Source: Chloroflexota bacterium
GTDB taxonomy: Bacteria; Chloroflexota; UBA6077; FW602-bin22; CADDYW01
NCBI GenBank assembly: GCA_902810745.1
Contig: CADDYW010000012.1
Coordinates: 1 to 64,000, forward strand
DNA: 64,000 bases
Direction: 5' to 3'
The notes beneath the pieces are model-generated. The model made no database searches. It saw only the letters and a program-made list of their open reading frames with translations, and was not told the DNA's origin. The translations under genes and the position numbers were made by a program. Below are positions 18,608 to 26,091 of the stretch, in pieces (within the stretch, counting starts at the first letter, position 1; each line of letters opens with the position of its first letter).

Positions 18608-19132
18608 TTGGACATCCGAAAGACCGTCACCGTGATCGAAGACATCCTGATCGATGATGGAAAACCTCTCTCGAAACCCGTGCGACGGGTAGCTCAGATC
18701 GCCGTCGTTCGCAACGCGCTGGTCGGTCGCGAGGACGAAAACCTCGACGAGCTGGTTCGCGACGGCGAGGACCTCGGCCGCTTTCTTGCGCTGCGGGCGC
18801 TCGAGTCGATCGAGCGTAGCCGCATCACGTGTCTGGGCAAGGGGGCGATTGTCGGAACCGACGGCGAGCCAGAGCACGGCCAGGCCATCCTCTATCCGAA
18901 GTTTGCATCGGCGGTGCGCGAAACCCTCGGTGCCGGATCGGCACCGCTGCTGGGTGACAAGCTCATCGCGGCGGCCGGATCCGCAATCAAGATTCACCTT
19001 CGGCCGATCGGAAGTACGTCGAGCGATCAATCCGAAGGGATCATGGAGCTCCGGGTACCGGGATCGCCTCGCCCGGACGAGATTCTGGTCGCGCTCGTCG
19101 TGTCCGGGGCCGGCACTCCCGAGGCCGGCTAG
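18608..19132 (+). CDS. Amino acid synthesis (AA_synth, PF06684-like) family protein
   Basis: A 174-aa protein resembling the AA_synth family, found in bacterial catabolic clusters and of unproven activity. The start is a TTG at 18608, giving MDIRKTVTVIEDILIDDG, because GAGGA lies 8 nt upstream and the frame before it has no support. Features include RVAQIAVVRNALVG, a GKGAIVGTDGEPEHG loop (about residues 78-92) and KIHLRP. The GlcD-like oxidase starts 6 bp after the stop, so the two form an operon from the promoter at 18539. Confidence 0.75.
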   Translation: MDIRKTVTVIEDILIDDGKPLSKPVRRVAQIAVVRNALVGREDENLDELVRDGEDLGRFLALRALESIERSRITCLGKGAIVGTDGEPEHGQAILYPKFASAVRETLGAGSAPLLGDKLIAAAGSAIKIHLRPIGSTSSDQSEGIMELRVPGSPRPDEILVALVVSGAGTPEAG

Positions 19133-19138
19133 TATCGC

Positions 19139-20593
19139 GTGGTCAGCATCGCGGCACGTCAATCTGATCTTTCCAAACGCCTCCGTGCGGCGCTGGGACC
19201 CGACGTCACCATTCTCGACGATCCGAGCCAGCTTGAGTGCTACAGCTACGATGCGTCGTTCGAGGCGATGATGTCGCCGCGATATCCCGAGGTGGTCGTC
19301 CAGGCGCAGAGTACCGCGGACGTCTCGCGGGTCCTCGAATTCGCCTCGGAGCACCGCATCCCGGTGACACCACGGGGGGCCGCGACTGGCCAGGCCGGTG
19401 GCGCGCTTCCGGCGCGGGGCGGGATCCTGATCGACCTGAGCCGGATGAATCGCGTGCTCGAGCTTGACGCCGCCAATCTTCAGGTGTTTGTTCAACCCGG
19501 GATCGTCCACGCCGATCTCAATGCCTTCCTGGCGCGCTCGAACCTGATCTTCCCCCCCGATCCAGGCAGCAGCCGGATGTGCACGGTTGGCGGGATGGTA
19601 GCAAACAACTCGCGCGGCATGCGGGGGGTCAAGTACGGGCCGACCGGCGACTACGTTCTCGGCCTCGAAGTCGTGCTGCCAACCGGTAAGATCATCACGA
19701 CCGGGTCAATCGGCTCGCGGGCTCTCCAGTCCTCCTCTGGCTTCGAGCTGACGAGGCTATTCGTCGGGTCGGAAGGGATGCTCGGCGTCATCACGCAAAT
19801 GCGGCTGCGCGTGATTCCGAAGCCGCCGTGCCGGGCCATCGTCATGGCACAGTTTGGTCGTCTCGAGGCAACCGGGGAGTCCGTGAGCGCAGTGCTCGGC
19901 GCTGGAATCCTTCCGTCGGCGATCGAAATTCTGGACGCTTCGGCGATCAAGGCGGTCAACCTCTATCGTCCAGCGCTCAAGGTGCCCGACGCCGACGCGA
20001 TTCTACTCTACGAGGTAGATGGGAACGCCGCGAGCGTGGCGGACGATGCGAGGCGCATTGCCGAGATCGTGGCGCCGCTGGCCGAGAAGGTCGAATGGTC
20101 GGACGAACCGCCGCGCGTCGCCGCCCTCTGGGAGGCGCGCAGCGTGGTCGGAGCCGCGTCAGGCCAGATCAAGCCCGGTTACGCTCGTGTCTACGCGGGC
20201 GAAGACATCTGTGTTCCTCTCACGCGCGTGCCAGAGACGCTCCGCTCGATCCAGAATATCGCTCGTCAGTACGATCTGACCGTGGTTACCTACGGGCACA
20301 TCGCCAGTGGAAATCTGCATCCCGCGCCAATCATCGACGTGGCCGACCCGGATCAGGTACGGCGCGTCCGCCAGTTTGCCGACGACATCCACCGGCTCGC
20401 GTTGCGGATGAGCGGTACGGTCACTGGCGAGCACGGGGTGGGATTGACGCGGATTGCCTACATGCGCGACGAGCACGGTCCCGCGCTCGACGTGATGTGG
20501 CAGATCAAGCGCGCGCTCGATCCCTACAACATCATGAATCCCGGCAAAATGTTCCCCGCGGACATCGCTGAGCCCCCAGGAGGCCGGACGTGA
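19139..20593 (+). CDS. FAD-linked oxidase, glycolate/D-lactate oxidase GlcD type
   Basis: A 484-aa flavoprotein that oxidises a 2-hydroxy acid. The N-terminal PCMH-type FAD domain contains TPRGAATGQAGGALP, PPDPGSSRMCTVGGMVANNSRG and the SSSGFELTRLFVGSEGMLG segment. The C-terminal domain has the substrate/metal motif TYGHIASGNLHP and the final TGEHGVGLTR region, ending in RALDPYNIMNPGKMF. All of this is intact. The GTG start at 19139 follows the AA_synth stop by 6 bp. GlcE and GlcF partners are not adjacent, so it may act as a one-subunit enzyme; D-lactate or glycolate are the likely substrates. Confidence 0.9.
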   Translation: MVSIAARQSDLSKRLRAALGPDVTILDDPSQLECYSYDASFEAMMSPRYPEVVVQAQSTADVSRVLEFASEHRIPVTPRGAATGQAGGALPARGGILIDLSRMNRVLELDAANLQVFVQPGIVHADLNAFLARSNLIFPPDPGSSRMCTVGGMVANNSRGMRGVKYGPTGDYVLGLEVVLPTGKIITTGSIGSRALQSSSGFELTRLFVGSEGMLGVITQMRLRVIPKPPCRAIVMAQFGRLEATGESVSAVLGAGILPSAIEILDASAIKAVNLYRPALKVPDADAILLYEVDGNAASVADDARRIAEIVAPLAEKVEWSDEPPRVAALWEARSVVGAASGQIKPGYARVYAGEDICVPLTRVPETLRSIQNIARQYDLTVVTYGHIASGNLHPAPIIDVADPDQVRRVRQFADDIHRLALRMSGTVTGEHGVGLTRIAYMRDEHGPALDVMWQIKRALDPYNIMNPGKMFPADIAEPPGGRT

Positions 20594-20639
20594 GGATGAG
20601 TGATATACTGAGCAAAGCTTGTCCGGCGAGACTGGTTGG

Positions 20640-21896
20640 ATGTTTGGTGCTCTCCGTAGCCGAGACTTTCGGCTCTTCTGGTCCGGTGCCTTCGTCTCCA
20701 ACATCGGTTCATGGATTCAATCGATCTCCCTGAGCTGGCTTGTCCTCCAGCTCACGAACTCCCCTTTTGCCCTTGGCGTTGTCAACTTTGCCGGCACGGC
20801 GCCGGTCCTCGCGCTGTCCTTGTTCGGTGGCGACATCGCGGACCGTACCGACCGACGGAGACTCCTCCTGACAACTCAATCGCTGCTGCTCGCACTGGCG
20901 ATGACGCTTGCCGCGATCACCTTTCTCGGGTGGGTGAACGTCGGCTACGTCGTCGTGATCACCCTGCTGACCGGAATCGTGACCGCGATCAACGGCCCGG
21001 CCTGGCAGGCTTTTATCGTCGACCTGGTCGAGCCGTCGGATCTACCAACTGCGATTGCGCTGAACTCGACGCAGTTCAATCTCTCGCGCGTGGCCGGTCC
21101 GTCGATCGCGGGCGTGCTGCTGGCACTGATCACCGCGGCCGGGTGCTTCCTGGTGAACGCTCTCAGCTTTCTCGCGGTCGTCGGCGCACTGCTCCTGATC
21201 CGTCCTCGGACGTTGGTGCACAAGCTCGAGGCGGGATCGATGTGGAAGCGCTTGCGGGCTGGCCTGGGATACACGTTGTGGCATCCGGTTCTGCGGCAGC
21301 TAATCATCCTCACCAGCGTGGTGACGATCTGTGGCTTCCCGTACTCCGTCCTGATGCCGGTGATGGCGCAGAATGTCCTTAGGCTCGGGGCTGACGGATA
21401 CGGTGGCTTGATGGCCGCGACCGGTGTTGGCGCCATTCTCGGGTCGCTGACGATCGCTCGCTGGGGCAACTACTTCCCGCGCGGACGACTTCTGATCGCG
21501 GCGGAGCTGGGCTTTTCGATAAGCGTCCTGGGATTCAGTCTGTCCCGATCGTTCCTGGTGTCGATCGGCACGCTCGTCTGCCTCGGCTTCTGCATGATCG
21601 CGTATATGACAAATGCCAATACGACGATCCAGCTCATTGTTCCGAACGAGCTCCGCGGTCGGGTGATGAGCATCTGGACACTCGTATCCTTCGGGATGAT
21701 GCCGATTGGCAGTCTGGTCTTCGGCGCGATCGCGCAGGTCTGGGGCGCGCCGATTGCCCTCGGGATTGGCGGGGCAATCTGTGCACTTGCCGCGGTCGTG
21801 ACGGTGCTTTTCAGCTCGACGCTGCGTCTTCTGCCGGCTGGGGTCAATCTGGAGATTCCCACGCCCGCAGCAGCCTCCACGGCTGAGCGGAGCTGA
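20640..21896 (+). CDS. MFS exporter, EntS/MFS_3-like
   Basis: About 418 aa with 12 predicted membrane helices. The opening MFGALRSRDFRLFWSG and FVSNIGSWIQ, plus GGDIADRTDRRRLLL between helices 2 and 3, are typical of the MFS_3 (EntS-like) exporters. The substrate is unknown. The ATG at 20640 fits family alignment; a TTG at 20619 is also open and neither has a strong ribosome site. A TATACT at about 20603 could be its -10. It converges on the KGG-repeat gene. Confidence 0.85.
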   Translation: MFGALRSRDFRLFWSGAFVSNIGSWIQSISLSWLVLQLTNSPFALGVVNFAGTAPVLALSLFGGDIADRTDRRRLLLTTQSLLLALAMTLAAITFLGWVNVGYVVVITLLTGIVTAINGPAWQAFIVDLVEPSDLPTAIALNSTQFNLSRVAGPSIAGVLLALITAAGCFLVNALSFLAVVGALLLIRPRTLVHKLEAGSMWKRLRAGLGYTLWHPVLRQLIILTSVVTICGFPYSVLMPVMAQNVLRLGADGYGGLMAATGVGAILGSLTIARWGNYFPRGRLLIAAELGFSISVLGFSLSRSFLVSIGTLVCLGFCMIAYMTNANTTIQLIVPNELRGRVMSIWTLVSFGMMPIGSLVFGAIAQVWGAPIALGIGGAICALAAVVTVLFSSTLRLLPAGVNLEIPTPAAASTAERS

Positions 21897-22100
21897 GGCC
21901 GGTTCAGCCGTGCCGTGGGCCATCCAGCTCTCCATTCCCGGGCCCGTCCGGAAGGCGGATGCTCCATCGGGCGCCTTGCTCGAGTGCTTCGGGATCGGCG
22001 GCCTGATCGCCTGACAGATCGGGGATCGAGACACGACGAGGCGGCAATCGGACCCGAATCGCCCGCTGCCGCCTCGCCAGCTCGTGAAATCGATCACGAC

Positions 22101-22430
22101 CTATTGATCTGGGGTGTGCTTATGACCTTTGCGGCTCCCGCCTATTTTCCCAATCCGGGCGTAATAATCGGACCCGTGTCGGGCCTTGACTGTCTCGCCG
22201 CCTTTTCGGCCGATCGTCGAGTAAAAATCGGAGCCGTGGCTATCTCTAACCGTGGTTCCACCCTTCTTGCCAATCGCCTCGAAGAAATCAGGGCCGCGCT
22301 GCTCCAGGACCGTCCGACCGCCTTTCTTCCCAATCTCGCTGTAGAAATCGCGACCATACTTCTGGGCAACCTTGCGTCCACCAAGACGCCCAGCTTCGCG
22401 TACCGTCAGTTCGACGTGGTCACCAGCCAT
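22101..22430 (-). CDS. KGG-repeat stress-type hydrophilic protein (Em/LEA5-like)
   Basis: A 109-aa, very hydrophilic protein. Four 20-residue repeats each end in (F/Y)(F/Y)xxIGxxGG: residues 29-38, 49-58, 69-78 and 89-98. Such KGG repeats occur in bacterial general-stress proteins and resemble plant seed Em proteins, associated with desiccation or osmotic stress. The start at 22430 is chosen over 22445 because GGAGG lies 8 nt upstream of it. Lys/Arg and Gly richness suggests disorder in solution. It has a near-consensus promoter (22501-22530) and an unusually long leader of about 65 nt. Confidence 0.82.
   Translation of the reverse strand: MAGDHVELTVREAGRLGGRKVAQKYGRDFYSEIGKKGGRTVLEQRGPDFFEAIGKKGGTTVRDSHGSDFYSTIGRKGGETVKARHGSDYYARIGKIGGSRKGHKHTPDQ
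22137..22376 (-). repeat. Four tandem 60-bp coding repeats in the KGG gene
   Basis: The four 20-aa repeats are also visible as 60-bp imperfect DNA repeats, each containing the ATTGGG/AAGAAAGG region that encodes IGKKGG. The copies have diverged at third positions, so the array looks old and under protein-level selection. Confidence 0.7.
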
Positions 22431-22500
22431 GATTTGCTCCTCCATTTGTGAATGCGGCTGCTGCTGATACGGAACCAGCGGCTGAGCTTTCGCCTGGTCC

Positions 22501-22530
22501 AGTATAGCAAGCCAGGCAGGCGACTGTCAA
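22501..22530 (-). promoter_or_regulatory. Near-consensus sigma70 promoter of the KGG-repeat gene
   Basis: On the minus strand a perfect TTGACA (22530-22525) and TATACT (22506-22501) are separated by 18 bp. This is one of the best promoters in the window and implies strong housekeeping-sigma transcription of the small stress protein. Confidence 0.72.
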
Positions 22531-22570
22531 CTATCTCCTTTTGTACGTAAGATAAGATATAGGTTGGTAA

Positions 22571-23230
22571 TCACGCAGACCGCGACTTCACGCCCGCTCC
22601 GAGGAAGCGACAGAACCAGTCGACTGTCTGGGAGCACGCCGCCTCGGACGCATTCGGATCGGCAAAGTGATGCCCGGCGCCAGGTACGACGACGAACTCA
22701 TACGGCCCGGTCAGCCACTTTTCAAGCGTGCGCGTCCCGGCGCGGACCAGGAGATCATCATCCCCCACGAGAATGAGCGTTGGGACAGTAACCGGCTCGG
22801 TCGGGAGCTGAGTGGTCGGCGCAGGGGCTGCGCGCAGAACCAGGGCACGGATGCGCGGATCGAACGAGGCGCGCAGGAGGGCCGCGGTTCCGGCGATGTC
22901 GGAGCCGGAAACCCCGATCCGTCCGACGTCGACCCCTCGCTGGATTCGAAGCTCGTCGATCGCCGATCCAAGATCCTCGATCGGACCCTGGAGTGTTGCC
23001 TGGGTGAGGCGGGTAACGCGACCACCCCCGGAGCTGAAGTCAAGCATCAAGGATGCGATGCCCCGGCCCTCGAGCTCGCGCGCGATTCGCAGATCCAGCC
23101 CATCCGCGAGCGGTGACGGATCTCCGCGACAGAGTATGGCCACTGGCACGTTTAGCCAGCCATCCGGGACTATGAACAACGCCGATAGGAAGGTTCCGGC
23201 GACTGTGGGAAACCAGAGCGGCACGTCCAT
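22571..23230 (-). CDS. Alpha/beta hydrolase, dienelactone-hydrolase-like
   Basis: A 219-aa single-domain hydrolase. The expected nucleophile elbow reads GVSGSDIAGTA (about residues 105-115), the acidic residue is in LVGDDDLLV and the histidine in PGAGHHFADP near 195. The nucleophile position is GVSGSD, slightly unusual against GxSxG but compatible. The ATG at 23230 has GGAGGG 8 nt upstream; the frame continues to 23380 without support. It is divergent from the response regulator gene. Confidence 0.75.
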   Translation of the reverse strand: MDVPLWFPTVAGTFLSALFIVPDGWLNVPVAILCRGDPSPLADGLDLRIARELEGRGIASLMLDFSSGGGRVTRLTQATLQGPIEDLGSAIDELRIQRGVDVGRIGVSGSDIAGTAALLRASFDPRIRALVLRAAPAPTTQLPTEPVTVPTLILVGDDDLLVRAGTRTLEKWLTGPYEFVVVPGAGHHFADPNASEAACSQTVDWFCRFLGAGVKSRSA

Positions 23231-23336
23231 GCAATCGTCCCTCCAGGGCAGCTCGCCGGATGGGATGACGCAAATGGTGCGCCACGATGAGGCTGGTTCA
23301 ATCGAATGTTCGTGACGTAGTATACTCACATAGGCG

Positions 23337-24011
23337 ATGAAAGAACGGATCCTGGTGATTGACGACGACGAGGCGATCACGACGGCACTGCGCCGAGCCC
23401 TGGCCTTCGAAGGCTATACCGTGGACGTGGCGCTCGACGGCGAGGAGGGGCTCCGTAAGGTACGCGATGCCGCACCGGATCTGATTATCCTCGATATTCT
23501 CATGCCCGGTATCGATGGGTTCGAGGTATGCCAGCGGCTGCGTGCGGGCGACGACACGCCGATCCTGATTCTCACGGCTCGTGACGAGGTGGCTGATCGC
23601 GTCCGCGGTCTGGACGCGGGCGCAGATGATTACCTGGTGAAGCCATTTGCGCCGGACGAGCTTCTCGCGCGTGTGCGGGCTCTCCTTCGCCGCCGGGAGC
23701 CGCGTGAGCGGGGCGCCGTCCTGCGCTTTGCGGATCTTTCGGTCGATCTGCGAACGCGTCAGGTGTTTCGTGGCGAACGCGAGATTCAGCTATCCGCGAA
23801 GGAATTTGACCTGTTATCCTACTTTGCCCGCCACCCACGGCAGGTGCTGACCCGCGATCAGCTGCTTGACGCGGTCTGGGGATATCAGTTCGAAGGCGAA
23901 TCGAACGTCGTCGACGTCTACGTGGGGTATCTTCGCCAGAAGCTCGAGGCTGCAAACGAGCCGCGGCTGATCCACACGGTGCGTGGTGTGGGTTTCGCTT
24001 TGCGGGAGTAA
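23337..24011 (+). CDS. OmpR-family response regulator
   Basis: A 224-aa two-domain regulator. The receiver domain has the acidic pair in VIDDDE, the phospho-acceptor D53 in IILDILMPG and K102 in VKPFAPDEL. The C-terminal winged helix carries [38 protein letters not shown] and [12 protein letters not shown], matching the MprA-like subgroup. The cognate kinase starts 3 bp after the stop. A TATACT at about 23320 could be its -10. The likely targets include the receiver/HtrA genes downstream, whose leader has an 11-bp repeat array of the kind OmpR-type proteins bind. Confidence 0.93.
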   Translation: MKERILVIDDDEAITTALRRALAFEGYTVDVALDGEEGLRKVRDAAPDLIILDILMPGIDGFEVCQRLRAGDDTPILILTARDEVADRVRGLDAGADDYLVKPFAPDELLARVRALLRRREPRERGAVLRFADLSVDLRTRQVFRGEREIQLSAKEFDLLSYFARHPRQVLTRDQLLDAVWGYQFEGESNVVDVYVGYLRQKLEAANEPRLIHTVRGVGFALRE

Positions 24012-24014
24012 CCA

Positions 24015-25388
24015 ATGTCCGTTCGCCTGCGGCTAACGCTCTGGTACGCCGGACTGACGGGCCTGACGCTGATTATCTCCAGCATTGCCCTGTACGTCGT
24101 TCTCAATCAGTCCCTGATCGCTGACACCGATTCGTTTCTGCAGGGCGAGGCTCGCGACCTCGCGCGCGGAATCACCCCGATCATTGGCTGGTGCCAGCCG
24201 TTCGCGCGCTTGCCGAACCGTGACCGATTCGTCGAAGCCGACGTGTATGCCCAGCTGATTGGCTGTGACGGTCGAGTACTCGACGAGTCCATGAACATGG
24301 GCGACTCGCGGTACCCGATGGATCCGGTCGCACTGTCCGAGGCACTTCGAGGAAACAGTACGTTTCGTACGCTGATCATCCGGGGATTGCGCGTCCGCGT
24401 GTACACGGTGCCGGTCATGGAGCACGGCTCGATCGCGGTTGTGCTCGAGGTGGGCCGTGCACTCGATCGGGTCGATCGGACGCTCACGTGGCTCCAGAGC
24501 TCCTTGCTCGTCGGTAACCTCGCGGTGCTGGCGCTGGCCAGCGCGGTGGGCTGGTGGATGTCGGGATCGTCGCTGGGACCAATCGCGCGCATCACGCGCA
24601 CGGCGCGTGCCATCGGCGACTCGCAGCGCCTGGATCAGCGCGTGGAATACGATGGACCAAACGACGAGGTAGGCGAGCTGGTCCACACGTTCAACCATAT
24701 GCTTGGTCGGATCGAGGCGAGCGTGGAGGCACAGCGGCGTTTCGTCGCCGACGCCTCGCACGAGCTGCGAACGCCCCTGACGACACTCCGTCTCAACGTC
24801 GACCTCCTGCGGCGTGACGAGAGCGCGGAAACACCCGAGCGGGCCGAAGTACTGGACGACATTGCCAGCGAGCTAGACCGTCTGTCGCGTCTCGTGCAGG
24901 GATTGCTCGACCTGGCCCGGGCGGATGCGGGCGTTCACCTGGAGAAGCAGGCGGTTCGGGCCGATGAGGTGGTCCGCGACGTCTACCATCAGGTAAAGGC
25001 GACTGCCGACGGCGTCGCCCTGGAGATTGGAGATCTGGTACCGACGACCTTTCACGCGAATCCCGATTACCTGAAGCAGATGCTGATCACTCTCGTGGAT
25101 AATGCGATCAAGTACACGGAGACAGGCGGTCAGGTTCAGCTCGATCTGGAGCATGACGACCATTGGATCAAGTTCCGGGTCGCAGATACCGGGCGCGGAA
25201 TCGCGCCGGAGGATCTGCCCCACATCTTCGAACGCTTCTATCGAGCTCGAGCGGTGCGACGACAGCGCGGCACGGGCCTGGGTCTCGCGGTTGCGCGCTG
25301 GATAGCCGAAGAGCACGGTGGGCACATCGAGGTCCAGAGCGAACCGGGCAAGGGATCCACATTTACTGTCTGGCTTCCCAAGAACTGA
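24015..25388 (+). CDS. Sensor histidine kinase
   Basis: A 457-aa membrane kinase. A first helix at about 10-32, an extracytoplasmic sensor of about 125 residues, and a second helix at about 160-182 are followed by HAMP, the HisKA dimerisation helix with H249 in ADASHELRTPL, and HATPase_c with N-box VDNAIKY, G1 DTGRGIAPED and G2 GTGLGLAVA. All catalytic boxes are intact. The HK is translated immediately after the regulator. MprB/BaeS-like kinases of this layout often sense envelope damage; the signal here is not known. Confidence 0.93.
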   Translation: MSVRLRLTLWYAGLTGLTLIISSIALYVVLNQSLIADTDSFLQGEARDLARGITPIIGWCQPFARLPNRDRFVEADVYAQLIGCDGRVLDESMNMGDSRYPMDPVALSEALRGNSTFRTLIIRGLRVRVYTVPVMEHGSIAVVLEVGRALDRVDRTLTWLQSSLLVGNLAVLALASAVGWWMSGSSLGPIARITRTARAIGDSQRLDQRVEYDGPNDEVGELVHTFNHMLGRIEASVEAQRRFVADASHELRTPLTTLRLNVDLLRRDESAETPERAEVLDDIASELDRLSRLVQGLLDLARADAGVHLEKQAVRADEVVRDVYHQVKATADGVALEIGDLVPTTFHANPDYLKQMLITLVDNAIKYTETGGQVQLDLEHDDHWIKFRVADTGRGIAPEDLPHIFERFYRARAVRRQRGTGLGLAVARWIAEEHGGHIEVQSEPGKGSTFTVWLPKN

Positions 25389-25465
25389 CCTGGCCCAGCC
25401 GAGGCGGTGAGCACACGTAACCGCGTCTGTACACCCGCAGTCTGACGCTGATGCGCCCTTCCTTT

Positions 25466-25499
25466 GAACCCGCGGACGGCCCTCCTTCTGCCGCGGTTC
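25466..25499 (+). terminator. Possible terminator hairpin after the HK gene
   Basis: GAACCCGCGG (25466-25475) pairs with CCGCGGTTC (25491-25499) with one bulged C and a 15-nt loop. No T-run follows. It separates the two-component operon from the next regulated unit. Confidence 0.3.
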
Positions 25500-25542
25500 C
25501 CGCGTGAGACATTGCGCGGGGCTACCCTCCGGAGTCTGAAGC

Positions 25543-25586
25543 ATTCTTAGAGAACTCTTAATCCTTCCTCATGGCTCTCTTAGCAT
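25543..25586 (+). promoter_or_regulatory. Four 11-bp direct repeats, probable OmpR-family operator
   Basis: The stretch divides into four 11-bp units with the core TCTTAG-like element at the same phase: CTTAG at 25546, CTTAA at 25557, a weaker CTCAT at 25568 and CTTAG at 25579. Helical-repeat direct repeats of this kind are bound head-to-tail by phosphorylated PhoB/OmpR-type regulators. It lies before the receiver-HtrA pair and just after an OmpR regulator operon. A poor -10 (TATCGT, 25594-25599) about 8 bp downstream would fit an activator-dependent promoter. Confidence 0.55.
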
Positions 25587-25642
25587 CGCCACGTATCGTG
25601 AATGTTGAGATGAATGGACGCTTGAGTAGGACTGACGCGGCG

Positions 25643-26059
25643 ATGATCTCCGAGACGCCGTGTCCCGGCGGAGCGGTCACCGACGAAGCCGCGCACGCTG
25701 CGGCGCCGTTAGACCCTCGGCGGCTCGTTCTACTGGTGGGCGAGGATGCTCTGATGGTGCGAGCCCTGACCAGGATCCTTCACACGGCGGGATACGAGGT
25801 GACTACCGACGGCAACGCATCAGCCGAGGCGGCGACGGGTGCGGTACCACGCCCCGCGCTGGTGATCATCGACGTCCCGGACGATCGGTCGCCACGACTG
25901 GCTGACCTGGCACGACGCACGCTGAGCGGCATCGAGGGGATCCGCACGCTCTGGATTGGCGACCCCGGCGAGGTCATGCGACGCTGTGACGGCCAGCTAG
26001 CCAAGCCATTCACAGGGATTCAGCTTCTGAAAAAGGTAGCCTCTCTAATCGAAAACTAG
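25643..26059 (+). CDS. Single-domain receiver (response-regulator-like) protein
   Basis: About 138 aa forming one CheY-like fold with no output domain. The acidic pair is E34-D35 in LLVGEDALMV, the acceptor Asp is D77 in VIIDVPDD and the lysine K121 is in QLAKPF. The usual Ser/Thr at the end of strand 4 is replaced (LWIGD), which may alter phosphorylation. The frame opens at 25571, but that ATG lies inside the 11-bp operator array, so a downstream start is more likely; the ATG at 25643 has a weak AGGA 11 nt away and the ATG at 25610 has none. It could act as a phosphate sink or connector for the adjacent kinase. HtrA starts 33 bp later. Confidence 0.65.
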   Translation: MISETPCPGGAVTDEAAHAAAPLDPRRLVLLVGEDALMVRALTRILHTAGYEVTTDGNASAEAATGAVPRPALVIIDVPDDRSPRLADLARRTLSGIEGIRTLWIGDPGEVMRRCDGQLAKPFTGIQLLKKVASLIEN

Positions 26060-26074
26060 CACTCTTTTAGAGAG
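26041..26074 (+). promoter_or_regulatory. Inverted repeat between the receiver gene and htrA
   Basis: CTCTCTAA (26041-26048) and TTAGAGAG (26067-26074) are perfect inverted copies separated by 18 bp, spanning the receiver stop codon and the htrA leader. The words resemble the TCTTAG cores of the upstream array. It might be a second regulator site or an RNA hairpin before the htrA ribosome site. Confidence 0.4.
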
Positions 26075-26091
26075 ACGAAAGGGAGCTTTCG

